Positions 1 through 6,872 of a stretch of DNA of 13,695 bases are shown here, piece after piece. Where the stretch lies: NCBI GenBank assembly GCA_937952395.1, contig CALFYV010000222.1, positions 1 to 13,695 of the forward strand, in the 5' to 3' direction. The notes beneath the pieces are model-generated. The model was not told the origin of the DNA, did no database searches, and worked only from the letters and a program-made list of their open reading frames with translations. Within the stretch, counting starts at the first letter, position 1, and each line of letters starts with the position of its first letter. Source of the stretch: an uncultured Bacteriovoracaceae bacterium. GTDB lineage: Bacteria > Bdellovibrionota > Bacteriovoracia > Bacteriovoracales > Bacteriovoracaceae. The translations under genes and the position numbers were made by a program.

Positions 1-495
1 ACATTAACTTTAAAACCCTTCGCTTCGGCCCAGCGGGTAAGCATCCTGTGAAGCATGCTGGCCCAGTCACAAGACTCCGTTCCACCAGCACCGGCATTAA
101 TTGAAACAATGGCATTATTGGGATCGGTCTCACCCGAGAGCAAAGCTTTCTGTTCTGTCTTTTCTACATTTGAAGTAACTTTCTTGAGTAAATCAGGAAG
201 GGTCTTGAGTGTTTCTTCGTCACCTTCCATGGCAAATTCTACTGAAACTTCAAAATCATCAATGACTTCTTTAAGCGAAGTATAAGAATTAATTATTTGT
301 TCTAAGATTGATTTTTCTTTTTGAATTTTTGCGGCATTTTGGGTGTCCTCCCAAAAACCTTCAAGGGCTTCAATTTGATTGATCTCAGCTAAACGGTGTT
401 GTTTCTTTTCAACATCAAAGCGACCTCCGGATTGTTTCAAGCTTATCTTGAAATGTTTCCAAAGAATTCCTATATTCGGACATATTTAAACTCAT
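1..495 (-). CDS. prfB: Peptide chain release factor 2 (RF2), N-terminal part, programmed +1 frameshift
   Basis: RF2 recognises UAA and UGA in the ribosomal A site and triggers peptide release. Only the N-terminal part lies in the window; the GGQ and SPF regions would be beyond base 1. A short leader frame ends MSEYRNSL...IRRSL then UGA (415-417). Skipping one T (417) continues as DVEKKQHRLAEINQIEALEGFW and later INAGAGGTESCDWASMLHRM, the conserved RF2 core sequence. The gene is therefore complement(join(1..416,418..495)). I prefer the ATG at 495, which overlaps the upstream stop as TAATG and has GGAG 10 nt before it. An in-frame ATG at 483 (MSEYRNS) is the alternative and has no comparable ribosome site. 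Overlap with the lipoprotein gene suggests co-transcription and translational coupling. Expression is expected to be autoregulated, since low RF2 favours the shift. Identity is very secure; the exact start is less so. Confidence 0.95.
414..428 (-). other. RF2 programmed +1 ribosomal frameshift site
   Basis: On the minus strand GGAGG (424-428) is followed by TCG, then the slippery CTT (418-420), then in-frame TGA (415-417). The spacing from the Shine-Dalgarno-like GGAGG to CTT-TGA is the same as in E. coli prfB (AGGGGG-TAT-CTT-TGA). After the shift the next codon is GAT (Asp); E. coli also has Asp (GAC). The base after the stop is T here rather than C. The downstream frame is clearly RF2, so this is the regulatory slip and not a sequencing error. 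Confidence 0.93.
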
Positions 496-3197
496 TACTC
501 GCCATCTCCAAAAATATCTGGATAACAATGCTTTAATCTGGTTTCTTCTGATTTTAACGACATCATACACGGGCACTCATCTGGGTTATTAGGATTTGCC
601 TTACATGCATCTTTATTTTGTTCAGCCTCTAACTCTTTCAACTCACAAAGTTTAGCATTTTCACCTGATATGGTTTTTAAAATAGTCGCGATGGTAGAGC
701 GGGTTGCCGGAACTTTTTTATTTGTATCTAAAACTAAAAACTTGATTAAATCAGCCGTTCCAGGAACTTTTCCAAATTTAACAATATACTGAAATATTTG
801 TTTAGAAAGTACCTGGGAAACTAATTTACCAGAAGAAGTTTTAACCAAAGCCTTAATGGCTGTTTCATAAACTTTGGTATAAGCTTCATCAACCTCTTTG
901 GGATCCATTCTGTTATTAGCGTTACCAACATCAGGATCTAAGTCCCAACGTAATATGGTAGATTCAATGTTGAGCAACCCTCCTAATATAACTAGCATAT
1001 CCCCTCGTCCCATCGGCACATCAGGTAAGTCGGTAACATGAAACTCCTTTGTTTTCGGATCCTGAATCAAAGGATGAAATATTTCTTTATCATTACGTAA
1101 ATCCATACTGTAACAAGTTCTGGCAAAAAGCTCACTTTCAATAATAAAATTCATTTGTTCGCGGGCACTTAATTCTTCAAAAACATATTTATGAAGAAGT
1201 GGCAGATTTGATTTAAGGTTTCTAAGTTTACCATCATCATCTTCCCAGTCGGAAAATAAAACATTAAAAAAGTTTTCTCTCACACAAGGCACATTAACTG
1301 TAATGTCACATTTCGAATCATCCAAGGTACCATCAGGATTTTGCGTCGGTTGGCAATCGGGATCTTCGTATTGCCAATCTAGTGGACAAGCCACCTTCAT
1401 TTTATCTAAAACTTTATCTCCAATTTCAATAGCAGCAAAAACACTTGCTCCGAATTCGGTCGCTTCAGGCACTTGTATTTTTAGCTTTCCATCTGATTGA
1501 AATTGAAATAGATCAGACATTAAAGTTGCATTGTTAGCAGAGCTTGATTCGCGACCTGGAATAACAATTCCCATTTCTTGAAGCAGTGGCCCCAAATCTA
1601 AAATAAGTCTTTCTACCTGCCTTAAAGTCATAGTCGCTTTATAATCCTCAAGTACCGGTTTATCATTTTCTTCACAACGATAATCTTTAAAGATTTCATT
1701 ATGGCATGGATATTTTTTCTCAATAAATCTAAAAACTAAATCGAAAAGATATTCAAATAAACCTATTTGATAAAAAGCCTTGGCATTTCTTCTATAACCA
1801 TCAACGTAGACAGGTGCTACATCGTCATTGAAAAAACGATAATCAGTAACAATTTTTATAAACTTAGTTAAATTAATTTTTTCATATTCATGAACAGGTT
1901 CATAATCTCGCAGAAATTCCGGAGTTAAAGGCCCACTTGATTCTAATATTCGAGTATATCGTTGATAAAGATCGTGGAAAACAATACCTTTTTGAAATAA
2001 GTTATGGCCATGTTTCAAAATCTCCTTGAATTCGCCATAGGTAACGGAGCGTCTCTCTTCCAAGCGCTCAGGCTTATCTCTCTCACTTTCTCGAATATTG
2101 CTATAATCATATCCAAAGACAATATCTAAAATATTTAAAACAGTGGGTTCATGCTTAGAAAGATCGACACCAATTTCATCTTCAAAATGCTTAGCAACAT
2201 CTAAGAGATTACTGACTTTAAAAAGTTCTGTTGAAATATCACTGTCAGTAAAAAAGATGAGCTCTTCCAATTTACTTAAGTCATTATCAAATAATTTAAA
2301 CTTATCATATTCACTTTGAAAAATAATTTTATTAAAACGAACAAAATCATAAGCAATAGTTGTGTAAGTTGCCAGATTATTGATTAAGTAAAAAACTTCC
2401 CGATTGCTTATTGAATTTCCACCATTTTCAACCGAACAATTAGGACGACCAGTTCGAGGATCTTTCTTACAACCAAGTAGTATTCTTTTAGCAAAAACTA
2501 ATGATTTAGCTAACTCTATCTCATCCCTATTTTCATCGTTAATAAACGTATCTAAGAAATTAACGAGATTTAATTCCTGTTCATCTTTTTTCTGGGTATT
2601 AAAAATCCTGCTTAAACTTAACGAAATTTCAGTAGCGAGCTCTCTAACTTTCGCTGAATATTGTAAATGAATCCTCTGTGGTGTTTCAGTCTCAGACTCC
2701 ATTAGCCTGGCAATAACAACGGCATTCTTATTAAGGATTTTTAAAAAATCGATTATTTTAGTAACATTTGCTTGTGATATATGTAGGTCGAGTGAGTCTG
2801 GATCACGATCTGTAGGAAAATCTTCCGGCAAACCGACAATAAGATTAGCAATTTGAAAGAATGCTTTGATTAATGGCTTATCATCTTTCATTTCAGGCTT
2901 ATTATTATCAATGTATTCATAAAGACTTTTTAAAGAAAGATAGTTTTTGTGCTCATTTCGAACATGTCTAATAAAAAGATCCATGGTTTTAGTTAAACAT
3001 TCCCATTCACTGGTTAATTCTTTGTCAAAGATCTCTTCAAACTTGGCCTCACCCAGGTCACAATCTAAAAGTGGTTCAAGCTTGCTCTCGGGCCCTGGGC
3101 CTTCTCCAATGTCTCCGCAAGAATGAATAATAAGCATTCCACACAGCAAAGAAGCTGCAAGTAGAAACTTTTTTAAATTTAAAAATCCTTTAAACAT
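495..3197 (-). CDS. Large predicted lipoprotein, function unknown
   Basis: I do not recognise this 900-residue protein. It starts with a lipoprotein signal: KK at 9-10, a hydrophobic stretch, then IIHSC with the lipid-modified cysteine at C27. The lipobox has an unusual His at -2. Residue +2 is Gly, not Asp, so the E. coli Lol rule would send it to the outer membrane. The rest is mainly charged and helical in appearance, with no TM segment. Cysteines occur in close sets (C46/C67, C243/C254, four within about 40 residues in the middle, five in the last 50), suggesting periplasmic disulfides. An Asp-rich loop begins at D752 (DLDPDVGNANNRMDP). The gene starts 2 nt after the stop of the outer-membrane beta-barrel gene, with AGG 8 nt before the ATG, so the two are almost certainly co-expressed and may act together in the envelope. 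Its stop overlaps the prfB start. Confidence 0.85.
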   Translation of the reverse strand: MFKGFLNLKKFLLAASLLCGMLIIHSCGDIGEGPGPESKLEPLLDCDLGEAKFEEIFDKELTSEWECLTKTMDLFIRHVRNEHKNYLSLKSLYEYIDNNKPEMKDDKPLIKAFFQIANLIVGLPEDFPTDRDPDSLDLHISQANVTKIIDFLKILNKNAVVIARLMESETETPQRIHLQYSAKVRELATEISLSLSRIFNTQKKDEQELNLVNFLDTFINDENRDEIELAKSLVFAKRILLGCKKDPRTGRPNCSVENGGNSISNREVFYLINNLATYTTIAYDFVRFNKIIFQSEYDKFKLFDNDLSKLEELIFFTDSDISTELFKVSNLLDVAKHFEDEIGVDLSKHEPTVLNILDIVFGYDYSNIRESERDKPERLEERRSVTYGEFKEILKHGHNLFQKGIVFHDLYQRYTRILESSGPLTPEFLRDYEPVHEYEKINLTKFIKIVTDYRFFNDDVAPVYVDGYRRNAKAFYQIGLFEYLFDLVFRFIEKKYPCHNEIFKDYRCEENDKPVLEDYKATMTLRQVERLILDLGPLLQEMGIVIPGRESSSANNATLMSDLFQFQSDGKLKIQVPEATEFGASVFAAIEIGDKVLDKMKVACPLDWQYEDPDCQPTQNPDGTLDDSKCDITVNVPCVRENFFNVLFSDWEDDDGKLRNLKSNLPLLHKYVFEELSAREQMNFIIESELFARTCYSMDLRNDKEIFHPLIQDPKTKEFHVTDLPDVPMGRGDMLVILGGLLNIESTILRWDLDPDVGNANNRMDPKEVDEAYTKVYETAIKALVKTSSGKLVSQVLSKQIFQYIVKFGKVPGTADLIKFLVLDTNKKVPATRSTIATILKTISGENAKLCELKELEAEQNKDACKANPNNPDECPCMMSLKSEETRLKHCYPDIFGDGE
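506..509 (-). promoter_or_regulatory. Ribosome binding site favouring the prfB start at 495
   Basis: GGAG inside the last codons of the lipoprotein gene lies 10 nt upstream of the ATG at 495-493, which shares its A with the lipoprotein TAA stop. It is 22 nt from the alternative ATG at 483, too far to serve it. The arrangement fits termination-reinitiation coupling. Confidence 0.5.
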
Positions 3198-3199
3198 CT

Positions 3200-4684
3200 T
3201 TAAAACCTATAGACCAATCGGGAATACACTGAATCATTATTCCTGAAGGGTGACCAGTATGTTTCCTGGTTATTGTTTGAACCAATAATATTAAATCCCA
3301 TCACCGCTGACATCGATTTAGTCCAAGCGTAAGCCGTACTAAAACTAAAAAGCCTATCATAAGTAAAGATATCAAATTTTGTATCAAAGCTAGCACTTAA
3401 TTTCTGACTAAAACTTTTCCGAACATTAACATTCAAAGCTTCACTCCATCTAGGTTCTTCCTCAAGTGGATTATCTTTATCATTACTGAAGCGACTTCTT
3501 CTGGCTACGTAGTTCAGAGACCAACGAAGGGACTCATCACCATGAGCAACACCTAATCCACCATATTCTTCCTTAATCTTTACATGCTTGTAATTAGTAT
3601 AATCGAAAAAATCTTGATTCCCTTCCACTTTGCTATCTGGCTTAGAGATGAGATAAGAACCATAAATTTCGAAACCACGGTTTTTATATTTAACTTGACC
3701 ACCGCTCACGTCTTGATAAAAAACCGCAGGTTGTATCTCTACATTGATAACATCACCTGATGGCTCAATAATCGGATCAGCGGCTAAGCCTATATTATTA
3801 TCAGGTTTTCTGATATAAAAAGCATCAACACTATAATGTTCGCTCAAAGTAAATTCTAGGTTTAAACCTGCTGTATAGTTCCAAACAACATCCTGTATCT
3901 CTGGATATTTAACATCATAAAACAAGGTCGAAGTTGTTCCAGTCCCAGCAGCATCAGTCGTCGCGGGAGGTGCTTTGGCCCAAGGGTGACGAGACTTTAT
4001 TGTCCCATCGTCCACATTAATATCCAGGCTTGGATTTAATTCTGGAACATAAACAACACTACCGAAAGTTTTGAGTTTTACAAAATTATTAAGCTTAATG
4101 TCCACTGCCATACCGGCCAATCCTTCTTGACCTGGATCAAAAAAATCGAAATTAACTCTGTTATTAATTTTACCAAATCCCCAAATCTGATCGAGAGTAC
4201 TCCAATCAAGGGTGAACCTACCCGCCCTGATTCTTAAATTTTCATTTCTCGGATTTGTTCCAACATACAGTTGTTTAAAAGAAAGCATGACCAAAGAGGC
4301 ATCGTTGGTACGGGCAGAAAAATCTAAAAACTTTTCAGTATCACTATCTTCTTGCCTTGATATATAAGTAAAATTGAAATCCATAAAATATTTATTACCA
4401 ATATCTTCACCCGAACCTTCGGCCAGTTGATTTGATTGAAAAGCAAAATTTCCTGTATTAACTCTAACATCTGAGTTCTCTTCTTCCTGCACGAGCTTTG
4501 AAATCACTTCTGAGTTTAAATCCGGATTGGTTACTTTGGATTTTGCTGTTTCTTTATTATTTTTAGGCAAATCCAACTTAAGCTCTTGTTGTGAGTGGGC
4601 CTTAAAAGAAAAAAGAAAACAGCAAAGCAGCGCAAACAAAGTTTGCTGAACACTCAAAAAAATAAACCCTTTCTTCAAAAACAT
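3200..4684 (-). CDS. Outer-membrane beta-barrel protein, porin-like, function unknown
   Basis: This 494-residue protein has a Sec signal peptide (FLKK, hydrophobic core, cleavage predicted at AHS-QQ, residues 29-33). After a charged linker of about 60 residues it consists of many short alternating strands rich in Tyr, Phe, Asn and Asp. It ends SVYSRLVYRF; the terminal Phe with alternating hydrophobic residues is the typical C-terminal signal recognised by the BAM machinery. A segment near residues 130-170 (IRAGRFTLDWSTLDQIWGFG) resembles the conserved strand in some large porin or DUF1302-like families, but this is a resemblance by eye only. It begins the pair with the large lipoprotein (2-nt gap). 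A GGA 7 nt before the ATG is a modest ribosome site. The beta-barrel class is fairly safe; substrate and role are unknown. Confidence 0.85.
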   Translation of the reverse strand: MFLKKGFIFLSVQQTLFALLCCFLFSFKAHSQQELKLDLPKNNKETAKSKVTNPDLNSEVISKLVQEEENSDVRVNTGNFAFQSNQLAEGSGEDIGNKYFMDFNFTYISRQEDSDTEKFLDFSARTNDASLVMLSFKQLYVGTNPRNENLRIRAGRFTLDWSTLDQIWGFGKINNRVNFDFFDPGQEGLAGMAVDIKLNNFVKLKTFGSVVYVPELNPSLDINVDDGTIKSRHPWAKAPPATTDAAGTGTTSTLFYDVKYPEIQDVVWNYTAGLNLEFTLSEHYSVDAFYIRKPDNNIGLAADPIIEPSGDVINVEIQPAVFYQDVSGGQVKYKNRGFEIYGSYLISKPDSKVEGNQDFFDYTNYKHVKIKEEYGGLGVAHGDESLRWSLNYVARRSRFSNDKDNPLEEEPRWSEALNVNVRKSFSQKLSASFDTKFDIFTYDRLFSFSTAYAWTKSMSAVMGFNIIGSNNNQETYWSPFRNNDSVYSRLVYRF

Positions 4685-4875
4685 TTGTTTCCGCTTTCAC
4701 TATTAAGAGGCTATTAAAATATTATATAACATCATGATAACAAATGCTTACCATGTTTTCCTTTGACACCCAAATAGGGTCAAGCACACATGACTCATGG
4801 TATCATTTAGCAGTTTAAACCCCTATCTTAAGCTTATGAATTTGAAATAATTATAGATCGAGACTGGCCTCTAAC
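4685..4875. promoter_or_regulatory. Intergenic region between ybeY and the beta-barrel gene
   Basis: The longest gap in the window, 191 bp. It holds a bulged inverted repeat (TTGA-CA-CCC 4763-4771, loop AAATA, GGGTCAA 4777-4783), a perfect 11-bp palindrome CATGA-C-TCATG (4789-4799), and a TATAAT on the minus strand at 4721-4726. The bulged hairpin has no T-tract on either strand, so I do not call it a terminator. The palindrome lies about 65 bp upstream of the -10 candidate and could be an operator, but nothing in the sequence identifies a regulator. Confidence 0.4.
4721..4726 (-). promoter_or_regulatory. Candidate -10 element for the beta-barrel/lipoprotein genes
   Basis: A perfect TATAAT reads towards the beta-barrel gene, 37 bp upstream of its ATG, which would give a leader of about 30 nt. 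No convincing -35 hexamer lies 15-18 nt upstream, so it may be weak or activator-dependent. Confidence 0.35.
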
Positions 4876-5403
4876 TTATTGATTTTTCGAAACAAGCAAG
4901 GCCAAACTCTTTAAAAGCTGTGTTTCATGCTTTTGCATAAGCTTTTCTTCGCTTGGACTCAGCTCATGATCAAAGCCACACAAATGTAAAAAACCATGAA
5001 AAAAAAGATGAATAAACTCTTCTTCATAGCTTAATTCAAAGCGAGAAGACTGCTCTAAAGCCACTTCTTTGCAGATATAAATATCGCCCAGATGGATAAT
5101 ATCGCCACTTTCTTTGATACTGTTGGCCCGTAAGTTTTCATGAATGGGGAAAGATAGAACGTCCGTTTTCTTATTTTTTCCGCGGTATTGTTGATTTAAC
5201 TGACAGATTTTGTCTTCGTCACACTCATGAACACTCAATTCGAATTGAGCGTTCATTTTTTTATCTAAAACATTTTGTGATAGGAAATCGACTAGTAATT
5301 GCAAGCTTGCTTGAAAATAATTGTGGGTTTTGGAATTAATAGGATCTAGAGTATTTAGTTCTAAAGTGAAATTCTGAATTTCAAAAACTTCATTATTTTC
5401 CAT
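4876..5403 (-). CDS. ybeY: Endoribonuclease YbeY (rRNA maturation factor)
   Basis: YbeY is a zinc-dependent single-strand endoribonuclease that acts in 16S rRNA 3'-end maturation and ribosome quality control in the cytoplasm. The signature HGFLHLCGFDH is intact, giving the three metal-binding histidines (H136, H140, H146 from the chosen start). The family motif R-G-x-x-x-x-TDVLSFP is also present (R74, then 80-86). The reading frame is open to an ATG at 5463, but that codon overlaps the mazG start on the other strand. It would also add about 20 residues (MTTLFTYSMIPHYSYHYEEV) not expected in the family. The ATG at 5403 has GAGG 5 nt upstream, lies just downstream of a reasonable promoter, and gives 175 residues, closer to the usual 150-170. 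I therefore choose 5403. It is divergent from mazG and followed by a 191-bp gap. Confidence 0.93.
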   Translation of the reverse strand: MENNEVFEIQNFTLELNTLDPINSKTHNYFQASLQLLVDFLSQNVLDKKMNAQFELSVHECDEDKICQLNQQYRGKNKKTDVLSFPIHENLRANSIKESGDIIHLGDIYICKEVALEQSSRFELSYEEEFIHLFFHGFLHLCGFDHELSPSEEKLMQKHETQLLKSLALLVSKNQ

Positions 5404-5408
5404 TACTT

Positions 5409-5412
5409 CCTC
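5409..5412 (-). promoter_or_regulatory. Ribosome binding site deciding the ybeY start
   Basis: GAGG followed by AAGTA and ATG (5403) is well placed. The upstream ATG at 5463 would be read from within the mazG coding sequence and has no better site. Confidence 0.65.
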
Positions 5413-5434
5413 ATAATGATATGAATAATGAGGT

Positions 5435-5463
5435 ATCATAGAATAAGTAAATAAGGTAGTCAT
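5435..5463 (-). promoter_or_regulatory. Candidate sigma-70 promoter for ybeY
   Basis: On the minus strand ATGACT (5458-5463, 4 of 6 bases to TTGACA) and TATGAT (5435-5440, 5 of 6 to TATAAT) are separated by 17 bp. Transcription would start near 5428, about 25 nt before the chosen ATG. The -35 overlaps the mazG start codon. If real, this promoter rules out the longer ybeY reading frame. Confidence 0.45.
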
Positions 5464-6244
5464 GGCATTAAAAGAATTTGAAAGATTATTTGAAATTGTT
5501 AAAAAGTTAAGAGACCCAATTGTAGGGTGTCCGTGGGATTTAGCTCAAACCCATAAAACTTTACTAAAATATTTAATCGAAGAATCATATGAATTCATCG
5601 ATGCTACTCAAGCAAATAGCCCGGAACAAATGGAAGAAGAAATTGGAGATGTCCTCTTGCAGGTTCTTCTTCATAGTATCATTGCCGAACAAAATAAAAA
5701 TTTCAACATAGAGTCTGTTAGCAAAAAATTAGCAGATAAGTTAATACGCCGTCATCCTCACGTTTTTACTAACCTCTCTAAGAGTAAAATTTCTGTTGAA
5801 GAAATAAAAAGCAATTGGGAAAAGACAAAGAAAGCAGAAGGTAAAACAGACCCTTTTTACATCAATAAAAAAGATAACTTGGCGCCTGCTCTACACTCTG
5901 CAAACAAAATCGGAGAAAAAACTAATCGAGTTAATTTTGATTGGGATGACTACGAACAAGTCGTTTATAAAGTGGAAGAGGAATGGCAAGAACTCAAAGA
6001 AGAACTCGTTCACTCCAAACAAGATAAAAAACGTGTAGAAGAAGAACTGGGTGACTTATTTTTTACATTGGCCCAACTAGCTCGACATCTGGAATTAAAT
6101 CCAGAAGAAGTTCTTCATAAGGCCAATAACAAATTTATTAAACGCTTTAATAAGTTGGAAACACAAGTAAAAAACAGTGGCCAAAAAATTACAGATATTG
6201 AACGAAAAAAACTAGAAGAGTATTGGAATGAAGCTAAAAAATGA
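5462..6244 (+). CDS. mazG: Nucleoside triphosphate pyrophosphohydrolase MazG
   Basis: MazG hydrolyses (d)NTPs to NMP and pyrophosphate, cleaning the nucleotide pool of damaged or non-canonical nucleotides. The protein has the two tandem MazG domains of the E. coli type. The first contains GCPWD (22-26), the metal-binding EESYE (40-44) and EEEIGD (58-63), and RRHPHVF (96-102). The second contains VEEEWQE (171-177) and VEEELGD (192-198). At 260 residues it matches the full-length two-domain family. The ATG at 5462 gives the expected N-terminus leading into LRDP..GCPWD and has AAGG 5 nt upstream. It is the first gene of a pair with coaE, whose start lies inside its last codons, and is divergent from ybeY. 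I could not find a convincing promoter for it in the 58-bp gap. Confidence 0.95.
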   Translation: MALKEFERLFEIVKKLRDPIVGCPWDLAQTHKTLLKYLIEESYEFIDATQANSPEQMEEEIGDVLLQVLLHSIIAEQNKNFNIESVSKKLADKLIRRHPHVFTNLSKSKISVEEIKSNWEKTKKAEGKTDPFYINKKDNLAPALHSANKIGEKTNRVNFDWDDYEQVVYKVEEEWQELKEELVHSKQDKKRVEEELGDLFFTLAQLARHLELNPEEVLHKANNKFIKRFNKLETQVKNSGQKITDIERKKLEEYWNEAKK

Positions 6245-6872
6245 TTATATAAAACTTGATCCAAAATCAAGGCTTTACCATAGCGATATTCCCATCATTG
6301 GATTAACCGGAGGAATTGCCACAGGTAAAAGTACAGTAGCAAAAATATTAAAAAAATTAGGACATCCCATCATCGATGCGGATGCTTTAGTGAAGGAAGT
6401 TTATAAAACAGAACAGGCCATTTCCTATATAAAAAGTCGTTATCCAGATGTTTTTGAAAAAGAAAAAATTAACTTCCCTAAATTACGTAAAGTTTTTTTC
6501 AATGATTCACATGCTCAGGCAAGGATTGAAGATTTTATATATAAGTTATTACCAACAGCCTTTGAATTGGCTTTAGATGCAATGCCTGAATCGAATTACA
6601 TCATCTATGATGTCCCTCTTCTTTTTGAAAAACAAATAGAAAAGAAAGTCGATATTTCTATTTGTGTTTATATCCCCGAAGAAACTCAAAAGCAGAGATT
6701 GAAAGAAAGAGATCAAATCAATGATGAGCTCATAGAAACAATTTTGAAAAGCCAAATGAATATTGAAGAAAAGAAGAAAAAAGCAGATTTTGTTATAGAA
6801 AATACTAAAGACTTAGATTTTCTTAGCGAGCAAGTCGACCGTTTATGTGAAGAAATTTTTATCTCAGATTAA
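6228..6872 (+). CDS. coaE: Dephospho-CoA kinase
   Basis: CoaE catalyses the last step of coenzyme A synthesis, ATP-dependent 3'-phosphorylation of dephospho-CoA. The P-loop GLTGGIATGKST (25-36) is intact, followed by the substrate-site IIDAD (48-52), the DVPLLFE strand (128-134) and the lid region with QRLKERD (156-162). The family usually begins only a few residues before IGLTGG; here about 20 residues precede it. The ATG at 6228 is the only in-frame ATG upstream of the P-loop, so the extension appears genuine. The start lies 17 nt inside mazG, with only a weak purine-rich stretch before it (GAAGAG), so translation is probably coupled to mazG. The stop codon overlaps the stop of the convergent membrane protein gene. 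Confidence 0.94.
   Translation: MKLKNDYIKLDPKSRLYHSDIPIIGLTGGIATGKSTVAKILKKLGHPIIDADALVKEVYKTEQAISYIKSRYPDVFEKEKINFPKLRKVFFNDSHAQARIEDFIYKLLPTAFELALDAMPESNYIIYDVPLLFEKQIEKKVDISICVYIPEETQKQRLKERDQINDELIETILKSQMNIEEKKKKADFVIENTKDLDFLSEQVDRLCEEIFISD

Noticed and set aside
415..417. Frameshift or pseudogene in prfB
   Set aside because: The TGA with GGAGG-TCG-CTT upstream is the known RF2 slip site, and both frames read as conserved RF2.
2404..2670. Plus-strand 88-codon frame
   Set aside because: Antisense to the lipoprotein gene, no ribosome site and no recognisable features; a shadow frame. The same holds for the plus-strand frames at 55-285, 1303-1500, 7293-7505, 11530-11757 and 12325-12528.
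4763..4791. Plus-strand TTGACA (4763-4768) as a promoter
   Set aside because: No -10 hexamer at 16-18 bp and no plus-strand gene downstream; the TTGACA is part of the bulged inverted repeat.
5404..5463. Longer YbeY starting at the ATG at 5463
   Set aside because: It would start inside the mazG start codon, overlap the best promoter, and add residues unlike the family; 5403 has a good ribosome site.
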